Source: Caballeronia sordidicola
Lineage (GTDB): Bacteria; Pseudomonadota; Gammaproteobacteria; Burkholderiales; Burkholderiaceae
DNA length: 64,000 nucleotides
NCBI RefSeq assembly: GCF_001544455.2
Contig: NZ_FCOC02000001.1
Location: 372,001-436,000, forward strand
Direction of reading: 5' to 3'
The first letter of the stretch is position 1. Each line of letters opens with the position of its first letter. This document shows, piece by piece, positions 39,766 through 49,400 of the stretch. The notes beneath the pieces were generated by a model. The model was not told the origin of the DNA. It made no database searches and saw only the letters and a program-made list of their open reading frames with translations. Position numbers and translations under genes: made by a program.

Positions 39766-41883
39766 TTATTTCTTGCGCTGCGGCGGCAAGTCCGTACACA
39801 CGCCTTCGTACAACTCCGCGGCCATGCCGATTGACTCGCCGAGCGTCGGATGTGGGTGGATCGTCTTGCCGATATCCTCCGCGTCCGCGCCCATTTCGAT
39901 CGCGAGGCACACTTCGCTGATCAGGTCGCCCGCACTCGTTCCAACAATACCGCCGCCAATGATCCGGTGCGTCTCTTCGTCGAAGATGAGCTTGGTAAAG
40001 CCTTCGTCGCGGCCATTGGCAATCGCGCGTCCCGATGCAGCCCACGGGAACACCGCCTTGCCGTACTTGATGCCTTCGGCCTTGCATTGATCTTCGGTCT
40101 TGCCAGCCCATGCCACTTCCGGATCGGTGTAGGCCACCGACGGAATCTGCAACGCGTCAAAGTACGCCTTCTCGCCATGCGCCGCTTCGGCGGCAACATG
40201 GCCTTCGTGCACGGCTTTATGCGCGAGCATCGGCTGACCTACCAGATCGCCGATAGCAAAAATATGCTCCACGTTCGTGCGCAGTTGCTTGTCCACGTTG
40301 ATGAAACCACGATCCGTCACCGCCACGCCGGCCTTGTCCGCACCGATCTTGCCGCCGTTCGGACTGCGCCCGACGGCCACGAGCACGAGGTCATAGCGTT
40401 GTGCATCGGCGGGCGCTTTTTCGCCCTCGAAGCTCACGTAGATGCCGTCGTCCCTGGCTTCCGCCTTGGTCGTCTTTGTCTTGAGCATGACGTTGGAGAA
40501 GCGCTTGGCGTTGAACTTCTCCCACACCTTCACCAGGTCGCGATCCGCGCCGGCCATCAGGCCATCGAGCATTTCGACCACGTCGATTTGCGCGCCCAGC
40601 GCCGCATATACCGTTGCCATTTCCAGGCCGATAATGCCGCCGCCAATCACCAGCATGCGTTTCGGAATCTGCCGCAATTCGAGCGCGCCGGTCGAGTCGA
40701 CCACACGCGAATCTTCCGGCATGAATGGCAGCTTCACCGCTTGCGAACCGGCCGCGATGATCGCCTTCTTGAACTGCACGACCTTCTTTCCGCCCTCGCC
40801 TTCGATCTCCATGTGATTCGGGCCGACAAACTTGCCAACGCCGGTCACGACCTGGACCTTGCGCGCCTTCGCCATGCCGGCGAGACCGCCCGTCAGTTTC
40901 TTGACGACGCCTGACTTGAAGTCACGCAGCTTGTCGAGATCGATCGTCGGTTCACCGAACGAGATGCCGTGATGCGCGAGCGCCTTCGCTTCTTCGGTGA
41001 TGGATGCGGCGTGAAGCAAGGCTTTCGACGGAATGCAGCCCACATTCAGGCATACGCCTCCAAGCGTCGCATACCGCTCGACAATGACCGTGTTCATGCC
41101 CAGATCGGCCGCGCGGAACGCGGCGGAGTACCCGCCGGGACCAGCGCCGAGCACGAGCATGTCGCATTCGATATCGGCCGAACCTGCGAACGATGCAGCC
41201 TTTGGCGCGGGCGCGGCGCTCGCCTTTTCGGCGGGCTGCGGCGCGGCGGTCTGCGGCTTTTCCTCGACCTGGCTGACACCGCCGCCCTGGGCTTCGAGCG
41301 TGAGGATCACTGAGCCTTCGGAGACGTTGTCGCCGATCTTGACCTTCACTTCCTTGACCGTGCCCGCCATGGGCGACGGCACGTCCATGGTAGCTTTGTC
41401 GGATTCGAGCGTGACGAGCGACTGCTCTTTCTCGACCGTATCGCCGGCCTTCACATGGATTTCGATAACAGGAATGTCCGAGAAATCGCCAATGTCCGGC
41501 ACCTTGACGTCCTGCGATCCACCGCCTGCGGGTTTCTGTTCAGCAGGCTTGGAAGCCGCGGCTTCTTTCGGCGCAGGTGCCGGTGTTTCGGCATTGGTTT
41601 CTGCCGGAGCAGCGGGCTTTTCGGCCGGTTTCTCGCTGCCTGCGTCGGCGGTTTCCACGATTGCGATCACGGTGCCCTGTGAGACTTTATCGCCGGCTTT
41701 GACCTTGACTTCCTTGACTGTGCCAACCAGGTCGCTGGGCACTTCGATGGACGCCTTGTCGGATTCGAGTGTCAGCACGCCTTGTTCTTTTTCGATGGCG
41801 TCGCCGGCCTTGATATTGACTTCGATGACGTCGACGTCTTTGAAATCGCCGATATCGGGTACTTTAAGTTCGGTGAGACTCAT
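39766..41883 (-). CDS. lpdA: Dihydrolipoyl dehydrogenase (E3) with two N-terminal lipoyl domains
   Basis: FAD-dependent E3 that reoxidises lipoyl groups of pyruvate dehydrogenase, 705 residues. Two lipoyl domains come first: residues about 1-80 with lysine in ESDKASIEVPS, and about 120-200 with ESDKATMDVPS, joined by Pro/Ala linkers. The E3 core follows: FAD motif LGAGPGGYSAAF, redox disulfide GGVCLNVGCIPSK, and the C-terminal HPHPTLGE dyad. Beta-proteobacterial E3 proteins often carry one lipoyl domain; two is unusual. The second domain resembles those of AceF more than the first. The ATG at 41881-41883 has a GGGGA ribosome site. Confidence 0.95.
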   Translation of the reverse strand: MSLTELKVPDIGDFKDVDVIEVNIKAGDAIEKEQGVLTLESDKASIEVPSDLVGTVKEVKVKAGDKVSQGTVIAIVETADAGSEKPAEKPAAPAETNAETPAPAPKEAAASKPAEQKPAGGGSQDVKVPDIGDFSDIPVIEIHVKAGDTVEKEQSLVTLESDKATMDVPSPMAGTVKEVKVKIGDNVSEGSVILTLEAQGGGVSQVEEKPQTAAPQPAEKASAAPAPKAASFAGSADIECDMLVLGAGPGGYSAAFRAADLGMNTVIVERYATLGGVCLNVGCIPSKALLHAASITEEAKALAHHGISFGEPTIDLDKLRDFKSGVVKKLTGGLAGMAKARKVQVVTGVGKFVGPNHMEIEGEGGKKVVQFKKAIIAAGSQAVKLPFMPEDSRVVDSTGALELRQIPKRMLVIGGGIIGLEMATVYAALGAQIDVVEMLDGLMAGADRDLVKVWEKFNAKRFSNVMLKTKTTKAEARDDGIYVSFEGEKAPADAQRYDLVLVAVGRSPNGGKIGADKAGVAVTDRGFINVDKQLRTNVEHIFAIGDLVGQPMLAHKAVHEGHVAAEAAHGEKAYFDALQIPSVAYTDPEVAWAGKTEDQCKAEGIKYGKAVFPWAASGRAIANGRDEGFTKLIFDEETHRIIGGGIVGTSAGDLISEVCLAIEMGADAEDIGKTIHPHPTLGESIGMAAELYEGVCTDLPPQRKK
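41350..41454 (-). repeat. Lipoyl-domain DNA repeat, lpdA copy
   Basis: 105 bases inside the second lipoyl domain of lpdA match 43266-43370 in aceF at 98 of 105 positions by hand alignment. A third, less similar copy lies at about 43620-43710 in the first lipoyl domain of aceF. Confidence 0.85.
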
Positions 41884-41956
41884 GTTGTCCCCTAAATAGG
41901 AAGCTGGCAGAACCCTCTTGAAACGCAAAGCGTAGCGATCGGTTCTGCCGTCGGCA

Positions 41957-42014
41957 GACTTGCCTTTCTTTGCTTATCTTCTTTTGGCAATCGCCAAAGA
42001 AAACAAGTGCCGCC
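41957..42014. repeat. Extragenic hairpin repeat, copy 1
   Basis: Intergenic element between aceF and lpdA. It contains TTTCTTTGCTT, a hairpin (CTTTTGGC with GCCAAAG) and then AAACAAGT. It resembles, in opposite orientation, the element at 50173-50226. Confidence 0.5.
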
Positions 42015-42110
42015 CACGCGAAGGGCGACTGACAAGATGCAGTGCGAGGCAAGTTCAATGAGAAGCGCGGCAGACCACACAATCAGCGGCCTGCCAGGCA
42101 CTAAAAAAAA

Positions 42111-43781
42111 TCACAGACTTACCCGGCGAAAATCCGCCAGCACAGCAGAAAGATAGGCATTGAACCGCGCGGCCTCGGCGCCATCGATCACCCGATGATC
42201 GTAAGACAGCGACAACGGCAGGATCAATCGCGGCACGAACGCCTTGCCGTCCCAAACCGGCTTCATTGCGCCGCGCGACAAGCCGAGAATGGCCACTTCT
42301 GGCGCATTGATGATCGGCGTGAAATGCGTTCCGCCGATCCCGCCCAGCGACGAAATCGAGAAACATCCGCCCTGCATCTGATCCGGCTTCAGCTTGCCTT
42401 CGCGCGCGGCCTTCGAGAGCTCGGCCATTTCCTTCGCGATATCGGCGAGACCCTTATTGTCGGCGTCGCGAATCACCGGAACCATCAAACCGTTCGGCGT
42501 ATCGGCGGCAAAACCGATGTTGTAATACTGCTTGAACACGAGGTCATCGCCGTCAAGGCTCGTATTGAACGTCGGGAATTTCTTGAGCGCGGCAACAACC
42601 GCCTTGATCACGAACGCGAGCATGGTGAACTTCACGCCGGCTTTTTCGTTTTCCTTGTTCAGCGTCACACGCAACGCTTCGAGGTCGGTAATATCGGCTT
42701 CGTCGTTGTTCGTGACGTGCGGAATCATGACCCAGTTGCGATGCAGGTTCGCGCCCGAAATCTTCTTGATGCGCGAGAGCGGCTTTGGATCGACCGGACC
42801 GAACTTCGTGAAATCGACCTTCGGCCACGGCAGCAGGTTCAGCTCGCCGCCACCGGCCGGCGCGGCGGCCGCGGTTGCCGCAGGCGCCTTGCCCTGGCCC
42901 GTCATCACGCCCTTCACGAACGCGGTGATATCCGCTTGCGTGATGCGGTTCTTCGGGCCCGTGCCGGTAACGCTCGACACGTCGACGCCAAGCTCGCGCG
43001 CGAACTTGCGCACGGACGGCGACGCATGGCTCGACGTGCGCGTGCCGCCTTCGCCTGCGGGAATCGCCGGCGCGAGCGCGAGCGCGGACGGCGCTTCTTT
43101 TTGCGCCGGAGCAGCTTGAGCTTGAGCAGGCGCGGCACCCTTCGGTGCTTCCTGCTTCGCCGCGACGGGCGCTGCGGCAGGCGCCGGCGCGGGCGACGAA
43201 GCGCCGCCTTCCAGCACCAGGATCAGCGTGCCTTCCGACACGGCGTCGCCGACCTTGACATTGAGTTCCTTGACCGTGCCCGCCGTGGGCGACGGCACGT
43301 CCATGGTGGCCTTGTCGGATTCGAGCGTGACGAGCGATTGCTCTTTCTCGACCTTGTCGCCGACCTTCACGTTCACTTCAATAACCGGAATGTCCTTGAA
43401 GTCGCCAATATCCGGCACCTTCACTTCGACCGCTCCGCCACCTGACGCGGCTGCGGGCGCAGCGGCTTCCGTAGTTTTTTCCTGCGCCTTTTCCTCGGCC
43501 GGTTCCGCGGGCTTTTCGGCGGCCTTGGGAGCCGCAGCTTCGCCGCCTTCCAGCACGACGATCAACGATCCTTCAGACACGTTGTCGCCCACCTTGACCT
43601 TCACTTCCTTCACCACGCCGGCTGCCGAACTCGGCACGTCCATGGTCGCCTTGTCGGATTCGAGCGTAACGAGCGATTGCTCTTTCTCAACCGTATCGCC
43701 CGCTTTCACCAGCACTTCGATTACCGGAATGTCCGTGTAATCGCCGATATCCGGCACCTTGACTTCGATCGCTTGACTCAT
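42111..43781 (-). CDS. aceF: Pyruvate dehydrogenase E2, dihydrolipoyl acetyltransferase
   Basis: Core of the pyruvate dehydrogenase complex, 556 residues. Two lipoyl domains (about 1-80 and 118-195, each with ESDKATMDVPS) are joined by Ala/Pro/Glu linkers. The peripheral subunit-binding domain is at about 255-290 (SPSVRKFARELGVD). The catalytic domain ends with the active-site LSLSYDHRVIDGAEAARF. An AGGAG ribosome site precedes the ATG at 43779-43781. It lies between aceE and lpdA. Confidence 0.98.
   Translation of the reverse strand: MSQAIEVKVPDIGDYTDIPVIEVLVKAGDTVEKEQSLVTLESDKATMDVPSSAAGVVKEVKVKVGDNVSEGSLIVVLEGGEAAAPKAAEKPAEPAEEKAQEKTTEAAAPAAASGGGAVEVKVPDIGDFKDIPVIEVNVKVGDKVEKEQSLVTLESDKATMDVPSPTAGTVKELNVKVGDAVSEGTLILVLEGGASSPAPAPAAAPVAAKQEAPKGAAPAQAQAAPAQKEAPSALALAPAIPAGEGGTRTSSHASPSVRKFARELGVDVSSVTGTGPKNRITQADITAFVKGVMTGQGKAPAATAAAAPAGGGELNLLPWPKVDFTKFGPVDPKPLSRIKKISGANLHRNWVMIPHVTNNDEADITDLEALRVTLNKENEKAGVKFTMLAFVIKAVVAALKKFPTFNTSLDGDDLVFKQYYNIGFAADTPNGLMVPVIRDADNKGLADIAKEMAELSKAAREGKLKPDQMQGGCFSISSLGGIGGTHFTPIINAPEVAILGLSRGAMKPVWDGKAFVPRLILPLSLSYDHRVIDGAEAARFNAYLSAVLADFRRVSL
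43266..43370 (-). repeat. Lipoyl-domain DNA repeat, aceF copy
   Basis: Partner of 41350-41454 (98 of 105 bases identical by hand alignment), in the second lipoyl domain of aceF. Such identity between genes fits recent duplication or gene conversion. Confidence 0.85.
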
Positions 43782-43867
43782 TGTTTATTGTCTCCTGGGT
43801 CGCGACACGAAAATCGCCCAGTCAAAGGCCGGGCGACTTCGCGCAACAACACTCGGGGGCCGATGCG

Positions 43868-46567
43868 TTAAACCGTCATCGGGTTGGGTTTGGCGGGGTC
43901 GAGCTCATACTTCTTGATCGCTTCGGCGACGACCTTGCGGTCGATCGTGCCTTCGTCGGCAAGCGCATTGAGCGCCGCGACGGTGACCCAGTAGCGGTCG
44001 ACTTCGAAGAAATGGCGCAGCTTTTCGCGCGTGTCCGAACGGCCATAACCGTCCGTGCCGAGCACGACAAACTTGTTCGGCACGAAACCGCGAATCTGGT
44101 CGACAAGTGCACGCACATAATCCGTCGATGCAACCACAGGACCCTTCGCGTCCTTCAGCAAATTCGTCACGTGAGCGACACGGCGCTCTTCTGTCGGATG
44201 CAACAGGTTCCAGCGCTCCACGTCCATGCCATTGCGCGCCAGTTCGGTGAAACTCGGGACGCTCCAGAGATCAGCAGCGACGTTCCAGTCGTTCTTCAAC
44301 AGGTCGGCGGCGGCAATCACTTCATTGAAGATCGTGCCCGCGCCCAACAGTTGAACGCGCGGCGCTTTTGCATCGGCATCGGACTTGCGGAACGCGTACA
44401 TGCCCTTGACGATATCGCTTGCGACGGAATCGCTCTGCGGAATCGCCGGATGCTCGTAGTTCTCGTTCATGACCGTGACGTAGTAGTACACGTCTTCCTG
44501 TTCGGCCACCATGCGGCGCAGACCGTCCTGCATGATCACCGCGAGTTCGTAGCCGAAGGTCGGGTCATAGCTCACGCAGTTCGGCACGGATGCCGCCCAC
44601 ATCAGCGAGTGGCCGTCTTCGTGCTGCAGGCCTTCGCCGTTCAGTGTCGTGCGTCCGGCCGTGCCGCCGAGCAGGAAGCCACGCGAGCGCATGTCGCCGG
44701 CGGCCCACGCCAGGTCGCCAATGCGCTGGAAGCCGAACATGGAATAGAAGATGTAGAACGGGATCATGATCTCGTTATGCGTGGAGTACGACGTCGCCGC
44801 CGCAATCCAGTCGCACATGCCGCCCGCTTCGTTGATCCCTTCCTGCAGGATCTGGCCGGTTTCCGATTCACGATAGAACATCAGCTGGTCGGAATCTTCC
44901 GGCACGTACTTCTGGCCGTCCTGATTCCAGATACCGATCTGGCGGAAGAGGCCTTCCATGCCGAACGTGCGCGATTCATCGGGCACGATCGGAACGATCC
45001 GCTTGCCGAGCGCCTTGTCCTTCAGCAGGATATTCAGGATCCGCACGAACGCCATGGTCGTGGAGATCTCGCGGCCCGGACCCGTGCCCTTCAGCACCGG
45101 TTCGAACACCGACAGATCCGGCACCGGCAGCGACTCGGCTTTCTGACGGCGCGCCGGCAGATAACCACCCAGTTCCTGGCGGCGGGCGCGCATGTACTCG
45201 AGTTCCTTCGACCCTTCTTCGAACGTCAGGTACGGCACGTCGGCAATCTGGTCGTCGGGGATCGGCAGCTTGAACTGATCGCGGAATTTCTTCAGCTGAT
45301 CCGTGTGCAGCTTCTTCTGCTGATGGGTGATGTTCATGGCCTGACCGGCTTCGCCCATGCCATAACCCTTGATGGTCTTGGCGAGGATGACGGTCGGCTG
45401 GCCCTTCGTCTTCGATGCTTCCGTGTAAGCCGCGTAGATCTTGTGCGGATCATGGCCGCCGCGATTCAGGTTCCAGATGTCCTCGTCGGACCATTCCGCG
45501 ACCATCGCCTTGAGTTCCGGCGTGTTGAAGAAATGCTCGCGTACGTACGCGCCCGATTCCGACTTGTAGGTCTGATATTCGCCGTCGACCACTTCCATCA
45601 TCCGGCGCATCAGCGCACCGGTTTTATCGCGGGCGAAAAGCGAGTCCCAGCGGCTGCCCCACACCACCTTGATCACGTTCCAGCCGGCGCCACGGAATTC
45701 GCTTTCGAGTTCCTGGATGATCTTGCCGTTGCCGCGCACCGGACCGTCGAGACGCTGCAGGTTGCAGTTGATCACGAAGACCAGATTGTCCAGGCGCTCG
45801 CGTCCGGCCATGCCGATTGCGCCGAGCGATTCCGGTTCGTCCGTCTCGCCGTCGCCGAGGAACGCCCAGACCTTGCGGTCGCCCGCCTTGGCGATACCGC
45901 GCGCATCGATGTACTTCATGAAGCGCGCCTGATAAATGGCCATGATCGGGCCAAGACCCATCGATACAGTCGGGAACTGCCAGAAGTCCGGCATCAGCCA
46001 CGGATGCGGGTACGACGAAATGCCCTCGCCGCCCACTTCCTGACGGAAGTTGTCGAGCTGGCTCTCTTTCAGGCGGCCGAGCAGGAAAGCGCGGGCATAT
46101 ACGCCCGGCGACGAGTGGCCTTGCACGAACACCAGATCGCCGCCGTGTTCGGGCGACGGCGCGTGCCAAAAATGGTTGAAGCCGACGTCATACAGCGTCG
46201 CGGCGGAGGCAAACGAAGCGATATGACCGCCCACGTTCGTGTCCTTGCCCGCGCGCAGCACCATGGCAATGGCGTTCCACCGCGTGTACGAGCGAATCTT
46301 GTGCTCGATGTCCTGGTCGCCGGGGATCTTCGCCTGCGCAGCAACCGGGATCGTATTGATGTATGGGGTATTGGCTGAAAACGGCAGATGTTCGCCATGC
46401 ACGCGAGCGAATTCGATCTGCTTTTCGATCAGGTAATGCGCGCGATCCGGGCCTTCCGCCGAAATCACGCCATCGAGAGCCTCAAGCCATTCGGCAGTTT
46501 CCTGGGGATCTTCGTCGTCCTTGGCGTTGGCGACATATTTCATCACTTCGTCGGGTACAGCTGACAT
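43868..46567 (-). CDS. aceE: Pyruvate dehydrogenase E1, homodimeric type
   Basis: Thiamine-diphosphate enzyme that decarboxylates pyruvate and acetylates the lipoyl groups of AceF, 899 residues. The ThDP motif begins in FLGDGETDEPESLGAI (GDG...), and the homodimeric E1 family is evident from DPQETAEWLEALDGVI at the N-terminus and VLGTDGYGRSDTREKLRHFF near the C-terminus. An AGGAG ribosome site precedes the ATG at 46565-46567. It is first in the operon aceE-aceF-lpdA. Confidence 0.98.
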   Translation of the reverse strand: MSAVPDEVMKYVANAKDDEDPQETAEWLEALDGVISAEGPDRAHYLIEKQIEFARVHGEHLPFSANTPYINTIPVAAQAKIPGDQDIEHKIRSYTRWNAIAMVLRAGKDTNVGGHIASFASAATLYDVGFNHFWHAPSPEHGGDLVFVQGHSSPGVYARAFLLGRLKESQLDNFRQEVGGEGISSYPHPWLMPDFWQFPTVSMGLGPIMAIYQARFMKYIDARGIAKAGDRKVWAFLGDGETDEPESLGAIGMAGRERLDNLVFVINCNLQRLDGPVRGNGKIIQELESEFRGAGWNVIKVVWGSRWDSLFARDKTGALMRRMMEVVDGEYQTYKSESGAYVREHFFNTPELKAMVAEWSDEDIWNLNRGGHDPHKIYAAYTEASKTKGQPTVILAKTIKGYGMGEAGQAMNITHQQKKLHTDQLKKFRDQFKLPIPDDQIADVPYLTFEEGSKELEYMRARRQELGGYLPARRQKAESLPVPDLSVFEPVLKGTGPGREISTTMAFVRILNILLKDKALGKRIVPIVPDESRTFGMEGLFRQIGIWNQDGQKYVPEDSDQLMFYRESETGQILQEGINEAGGMCDWIAAATSYSTHNEIMIPFYIFYSMFGFQRIGDLAWAAGDMRSRGFLLGGTAGRTTLNGEGLQHEDGHSLMWAASVPNCVSYDPTFGYELAVIMQDGLRRMVAEQEDVYYYVTVMNENYEHPAIPQSDSVASDIVKGMYAFRKSDADAKAPRVQLLGAGTIFNEVIAAADLLKNDWNVAADLWSVPSFTELARNGMDVERWNLLHPTEERRVAHVTNLLKDAKGPVVASTDYVRALVDQIRGFVPNKFVVLGTDGYGRSDTREKLRHFFEVDRYWVTVAALNALADEGTIDRKVVAEAIKKYELDPAKPNPMTV

Positions 46568-46871
46568 GCTCGTCTCCTGATTTGAGGAACGCTCTGTGAA
46601 CAGTCGACGCGAGCCTTGTTGAAAACCGCAGGATCAACCGCGGAAAACGATGGGGACAAGCGCGCGTGCGGCAATTCTAAAGAGGCTCTAAACGGTAAAG
46701 CAAGCAATTTTTCGAATCATGAGAGTCAATCTCATAATGCGGAAAAATGCTGCAACGCACCGTGGGATAAGGACTTTTTGAGAGATGTTTAGTGTCCTTG
46801 CGATCAAATGCCGAGGTTTTGAAGCCTTTTTACGCCTTTTAACAGTCCTTCGCTGCGTTACAATTGCGCGC
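46568..46871. other. Divergent regulatory region aceE / histidine kinase
   Basis: About 300 bases with no gene. It should hold the promoter of the pyruvate dehydrogenase operon and that of the two-component system. A Fur-like palindrome lies in it at 46720-46734. Confidence 0.6.
46720..46734. promoter_or_regulatory. Fur-box-like palindrome
   Basis: TGAGA-GTCAA-TCTCA; against the Fur-like core TGAGAATnATTCTCA it matches 12 of 14 defined bases by hand. The perfect arms extend one base each side (ATGAGA/TCTCAT). The binding protein is not known. Confidence 0.4.
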
Positions 46872-49400
46872 ATGTTGACCGACCGGCTTTTCGCACGCTC
46901 GGCCCGCTCGTCGAAGAAACTCAACGACACGGCGCCGACCCGCTGGCACCACGGACCGTGGTGGTCGAACTCGTATTTGCTCACGCCGCTGATATCCATT
47001 CTGGTCTTTCTCGTCGTGATGAGCCTCATTTTATGGAGTCTCAACCGGCGCGAGCAGCAGCAGCAAGAGGACACGCTGTATCGAAATGTCGCATGGGCAC
47101 AGCAGCAGATCCGGCTGTCCATGACCGGCGCGCAGGAACAGATCCAGGCGCTTGCACGCGACATTGCGTCGGGTCACGGCGATCCCCAGTCATTCCAGAG
47201 TTCGACTGGCGACATCATGCAGGGGCATCCCGAGATCCTCTACATGAACTGGTACACGGCGCAGCACAAGCCGCGCTGGCCCAATACGCCCTTGCCCGTG
47301 CTGGGCTCGCGGCTCGCGAAACCGACCGACGCGCAAATGGACGACGCGGTCCAGGCCGCCTTCGACGAAGCCCGCACCACGCGCCGCCAGATCTACTCCC
47401 CGCTGCTCTACGACGATATTGGCAACGGCTACATCACGTTGCAAACGCCGGTTTATCGTGACCGCGAATTCCTCGGTTCGATCGCGGCGGTGTTTTCCAT
47501 CGAAGGGATTCTCAAGCACGACATTCCCGGCGAACTTTCCGCGAAGTACAAGATTTCCATTACCGACCTGAACAATCGCGAACTCGCCACGACCTCCACC
47601 CGGCCGCGTCTGCCGCGCGACATGTTCTACGACTTGCCGCTCGACCCGCCGGGACAAGGGGTATCGGTACGCGTTTATTCGTACCCGCAACTCACGAATT
47701 TCACCAACAACACACTCGTCTGGCTCGTGGCCGGACTGTCGTGTTTTGTGTTGTGGAGCTTGTGGAGCCTGTGGAAACACACGCGCCAGCGTTTTGAAGC
47801 GCAGCAAGCGCTTTACGCCGAGGCGTTCTTTCGCCGCGCCATGGAAAATTCGGTGCTGATCGGCATGCGTGTGCTGGACATGCACGGCCGGATCACGCAC
47901 GTGAATCCCGCGTTTTGCCGCATGACGGGCTGGGACGAAAGCGATCTCGTCGGCAAGGTGGCGCCCTTTCCGTACTGGCCGAAAGACGCTTATCCGGAAA
48001 TGCAGCGGCAACTCGACATGACGCTGCGCGGCAAGGCGCCTTCGTCCGGGTTCGAGCTGCGCGTGCGCCGCAAGGACGGTTCGTTCTTCCACGCACGGCT
48101 CTACGTGTCGCCGCTGATCGACAGTTCGGGACGCCAGACGGGCTGGATGTCGTCGATGACCGACATCACAGAGCCGCGCCGCGCGCGCGAAGATCTCGCC
48201 GCCGCGCACGAGCGCTTCACGACGGTGCTCGAAAGCCTGGACGCGGCCGTGTCCGTGCTTGCAGCCGACGAAGCCGAACTGCTGTTCGCGAACCGCTATT
48301 ACCGGCACTTGTTCGGGATTCGTCCGGACGGTCACCTCGAGCTTGCGGGCGCGGGTTTCGATACGGCGCAGGCGTCGTCGGATTCCATCGACATGGTCGA
48401 TACCTACGCCGGCCTGCCCGCCACCGCGCTGACCGAAAGTACGTCGGACGCGCAGGAAGTCTATGTGGAAGGCATCCAGAAGTGGTTCGAAGTGCGCCGC
48501 CAGTACATTCAATGGGTCGACGGTCATCTCGCGCAGATGCAGATCGCGACAGATATCACCACACGCAAGCAGGCGCAGGAACTCGCCGACCAGCAAGAAG
48601 AAAAGCTCCAGTTCACCAGCCGTTTGATGACGATGGGCGAAATGGCGTCGTCGCTCGCGCACGAGCTGAATCAGCCGCTCGCCGCAATCAACAATTACTG
48701 TTCGGGCTGCGTCGCGCTCGTGAAATCGGGCCGCATGACGCAGGACGCGCTGTTGCCGGTACTTGAAAAAACCGCGCAGCAGGCCGTGCGCGCGGGCATG
48801 ATCATCAAGCGCATTCGTGAATTCGTGAAGCGCAGTGAGCCGAAGCGTCAGCCCACGCGTGTCAGCGATATCGTCGCGGACGCCGTCGGTCTCGCGGAAA
48901 TCGAAGCGCGCAAACGCAAGATCCGGATACTGACCGAGATCCGTTCGCGTATGCCGGTGATCCATGTGGACCCGGTGCTGATCGAACAGGTACTTGTGAA
49001 CCTGCTCAAGAACGCCGCGGAAGCCATGCATGACGCCAAGCCGAATGCCATCGACCCGGTGATCCGCGTGATCGTGCAGCGTACCGATGGCGGTTTTGTC
49101 TGCATCAGCGTGGTCGATCAGGGTCCGGGCGTGGACGAAGCCACTGCGGAGCGCCTGTTCGAGCCCTTCTACAGCACCAAGTCCGACGGCATGGGCATGG
49201 GCCTGAATATTTGCCGGTCGATCATTGAGTCGCATCGTGGACGGCTTTGGGTGGTGAACAATATCGACACCGCCGGAAACGTCACGGGCGCGACATTCCA
49301 TTGCAGTTTGCCAATCGGAGAAGCCGATGGTCCGGGTAATAGCGGACCGGAGGCTCTCAGCCATCAACCCACACAACAAACTGTTACGGGAGAGCTATGA
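46872..49400 (+). CDS. PAS-domain sensor histidine kinase, membrane bound
   Basis: 842-residue two-component kinase. TM1 is at about 35-57 and TM2 at about 281-301; the roughly 220 residues between form an extracytoplasmic sensor domain. Two PAS domains follow (about 315-435 and 440-570), then the H-box SLAHELNQPLAAINNY with His597, and the HATPase domain with N-box LLKNAAEAMHD and G-box GPGVDEATAERLFEPF. I used the ATG at 46872; the frame is open to 46785. Its stop overlaps the regulator start by four bases. The signal is unknown. Confidence 0.92.
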   Translation: MLTDRLFARSARSSKKLNDTAPTRWHHGPWWSNSYLLTPLISILVFLVVMSLILWSLNRREQQQQEDTLYRNVAWAQQQIRLSMTGAQEQIQALARDIASGHGDPQSFQSSTGDIMQGHPEILYMNWYTAQHKPRWPNTPLPVLGSRLAKPTDAQMDDAVQAAFDEARTTRRQIYSPLLYDDIGNGYITLQTPVYRDREFLGSIAAVFSIEGILKHDIPGELSAKYKISITDLNNRELATTSTRPRLPRDMFYDLPLDPPGQGVSVRVYSYPQLTNFTNNTLVWLVAGLSCFVLWSLWSLWKHTRQRFEAQQALYAEAFFRRAMENSVLIGMRVLDMHGRITHVNPAFCRMTGWDESDLVGKVAPFPYWPKDAYPEMQRQLDMTLRGKAPSSGFELRVRRKDGSFFHARLYVSPLIDSSGRQTGWMSSMTDITEPRRAREDLAAAHERFTTVLESLDAAVSVLAADEAELLFANRYYRHLFGIRPDGHLELAGAGFDTAQASSDSIDMVDTYAGLPATALTESTSDAQEVYVEGIQKWFEVRRQYIQWVDGHLAQMQIATDITTRKQAQELADQQEEKLQFTSRLMTMGEMASSLAHELNQPLAAINNYCSGCVALVKSGRMTQDALLPVLEKTAQQAVRAGMIIKRIREFVKRSEPKRQPTRVSDIVADAVGLAEIEARKRKIRILTEIRSRMPVIHVDPVLIEQVLVNLLKNAAEAMHDAKPNAIDPVIRVIVQRTDGGFVCISVVDQGPGVDEATAERLFEPFYSTKSDGMGMGLNICRSIIESHRGRLWVVNNIDTAGNVTGATFHCSLPIGEADGPGNSGPEALSHQPTQQTVTGEL

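Noticed and set aside
43781-46378. Very long plus-strand open frame (865 codons) opposite aceE
   Set aside because: It is the antisense shadow of a clear pyruvate dehydrogenase E1 gene in high-GC DNA; its translation is Arg/His-rich with no recognisable motif.
47190-49379. Minus-strand open frame of 729 codons opposite the histidine kinase
   Set aside because: Shadow of a convincing kinase gene; composition is Arg/His-rich and there is no signal, domain or ribosome site.
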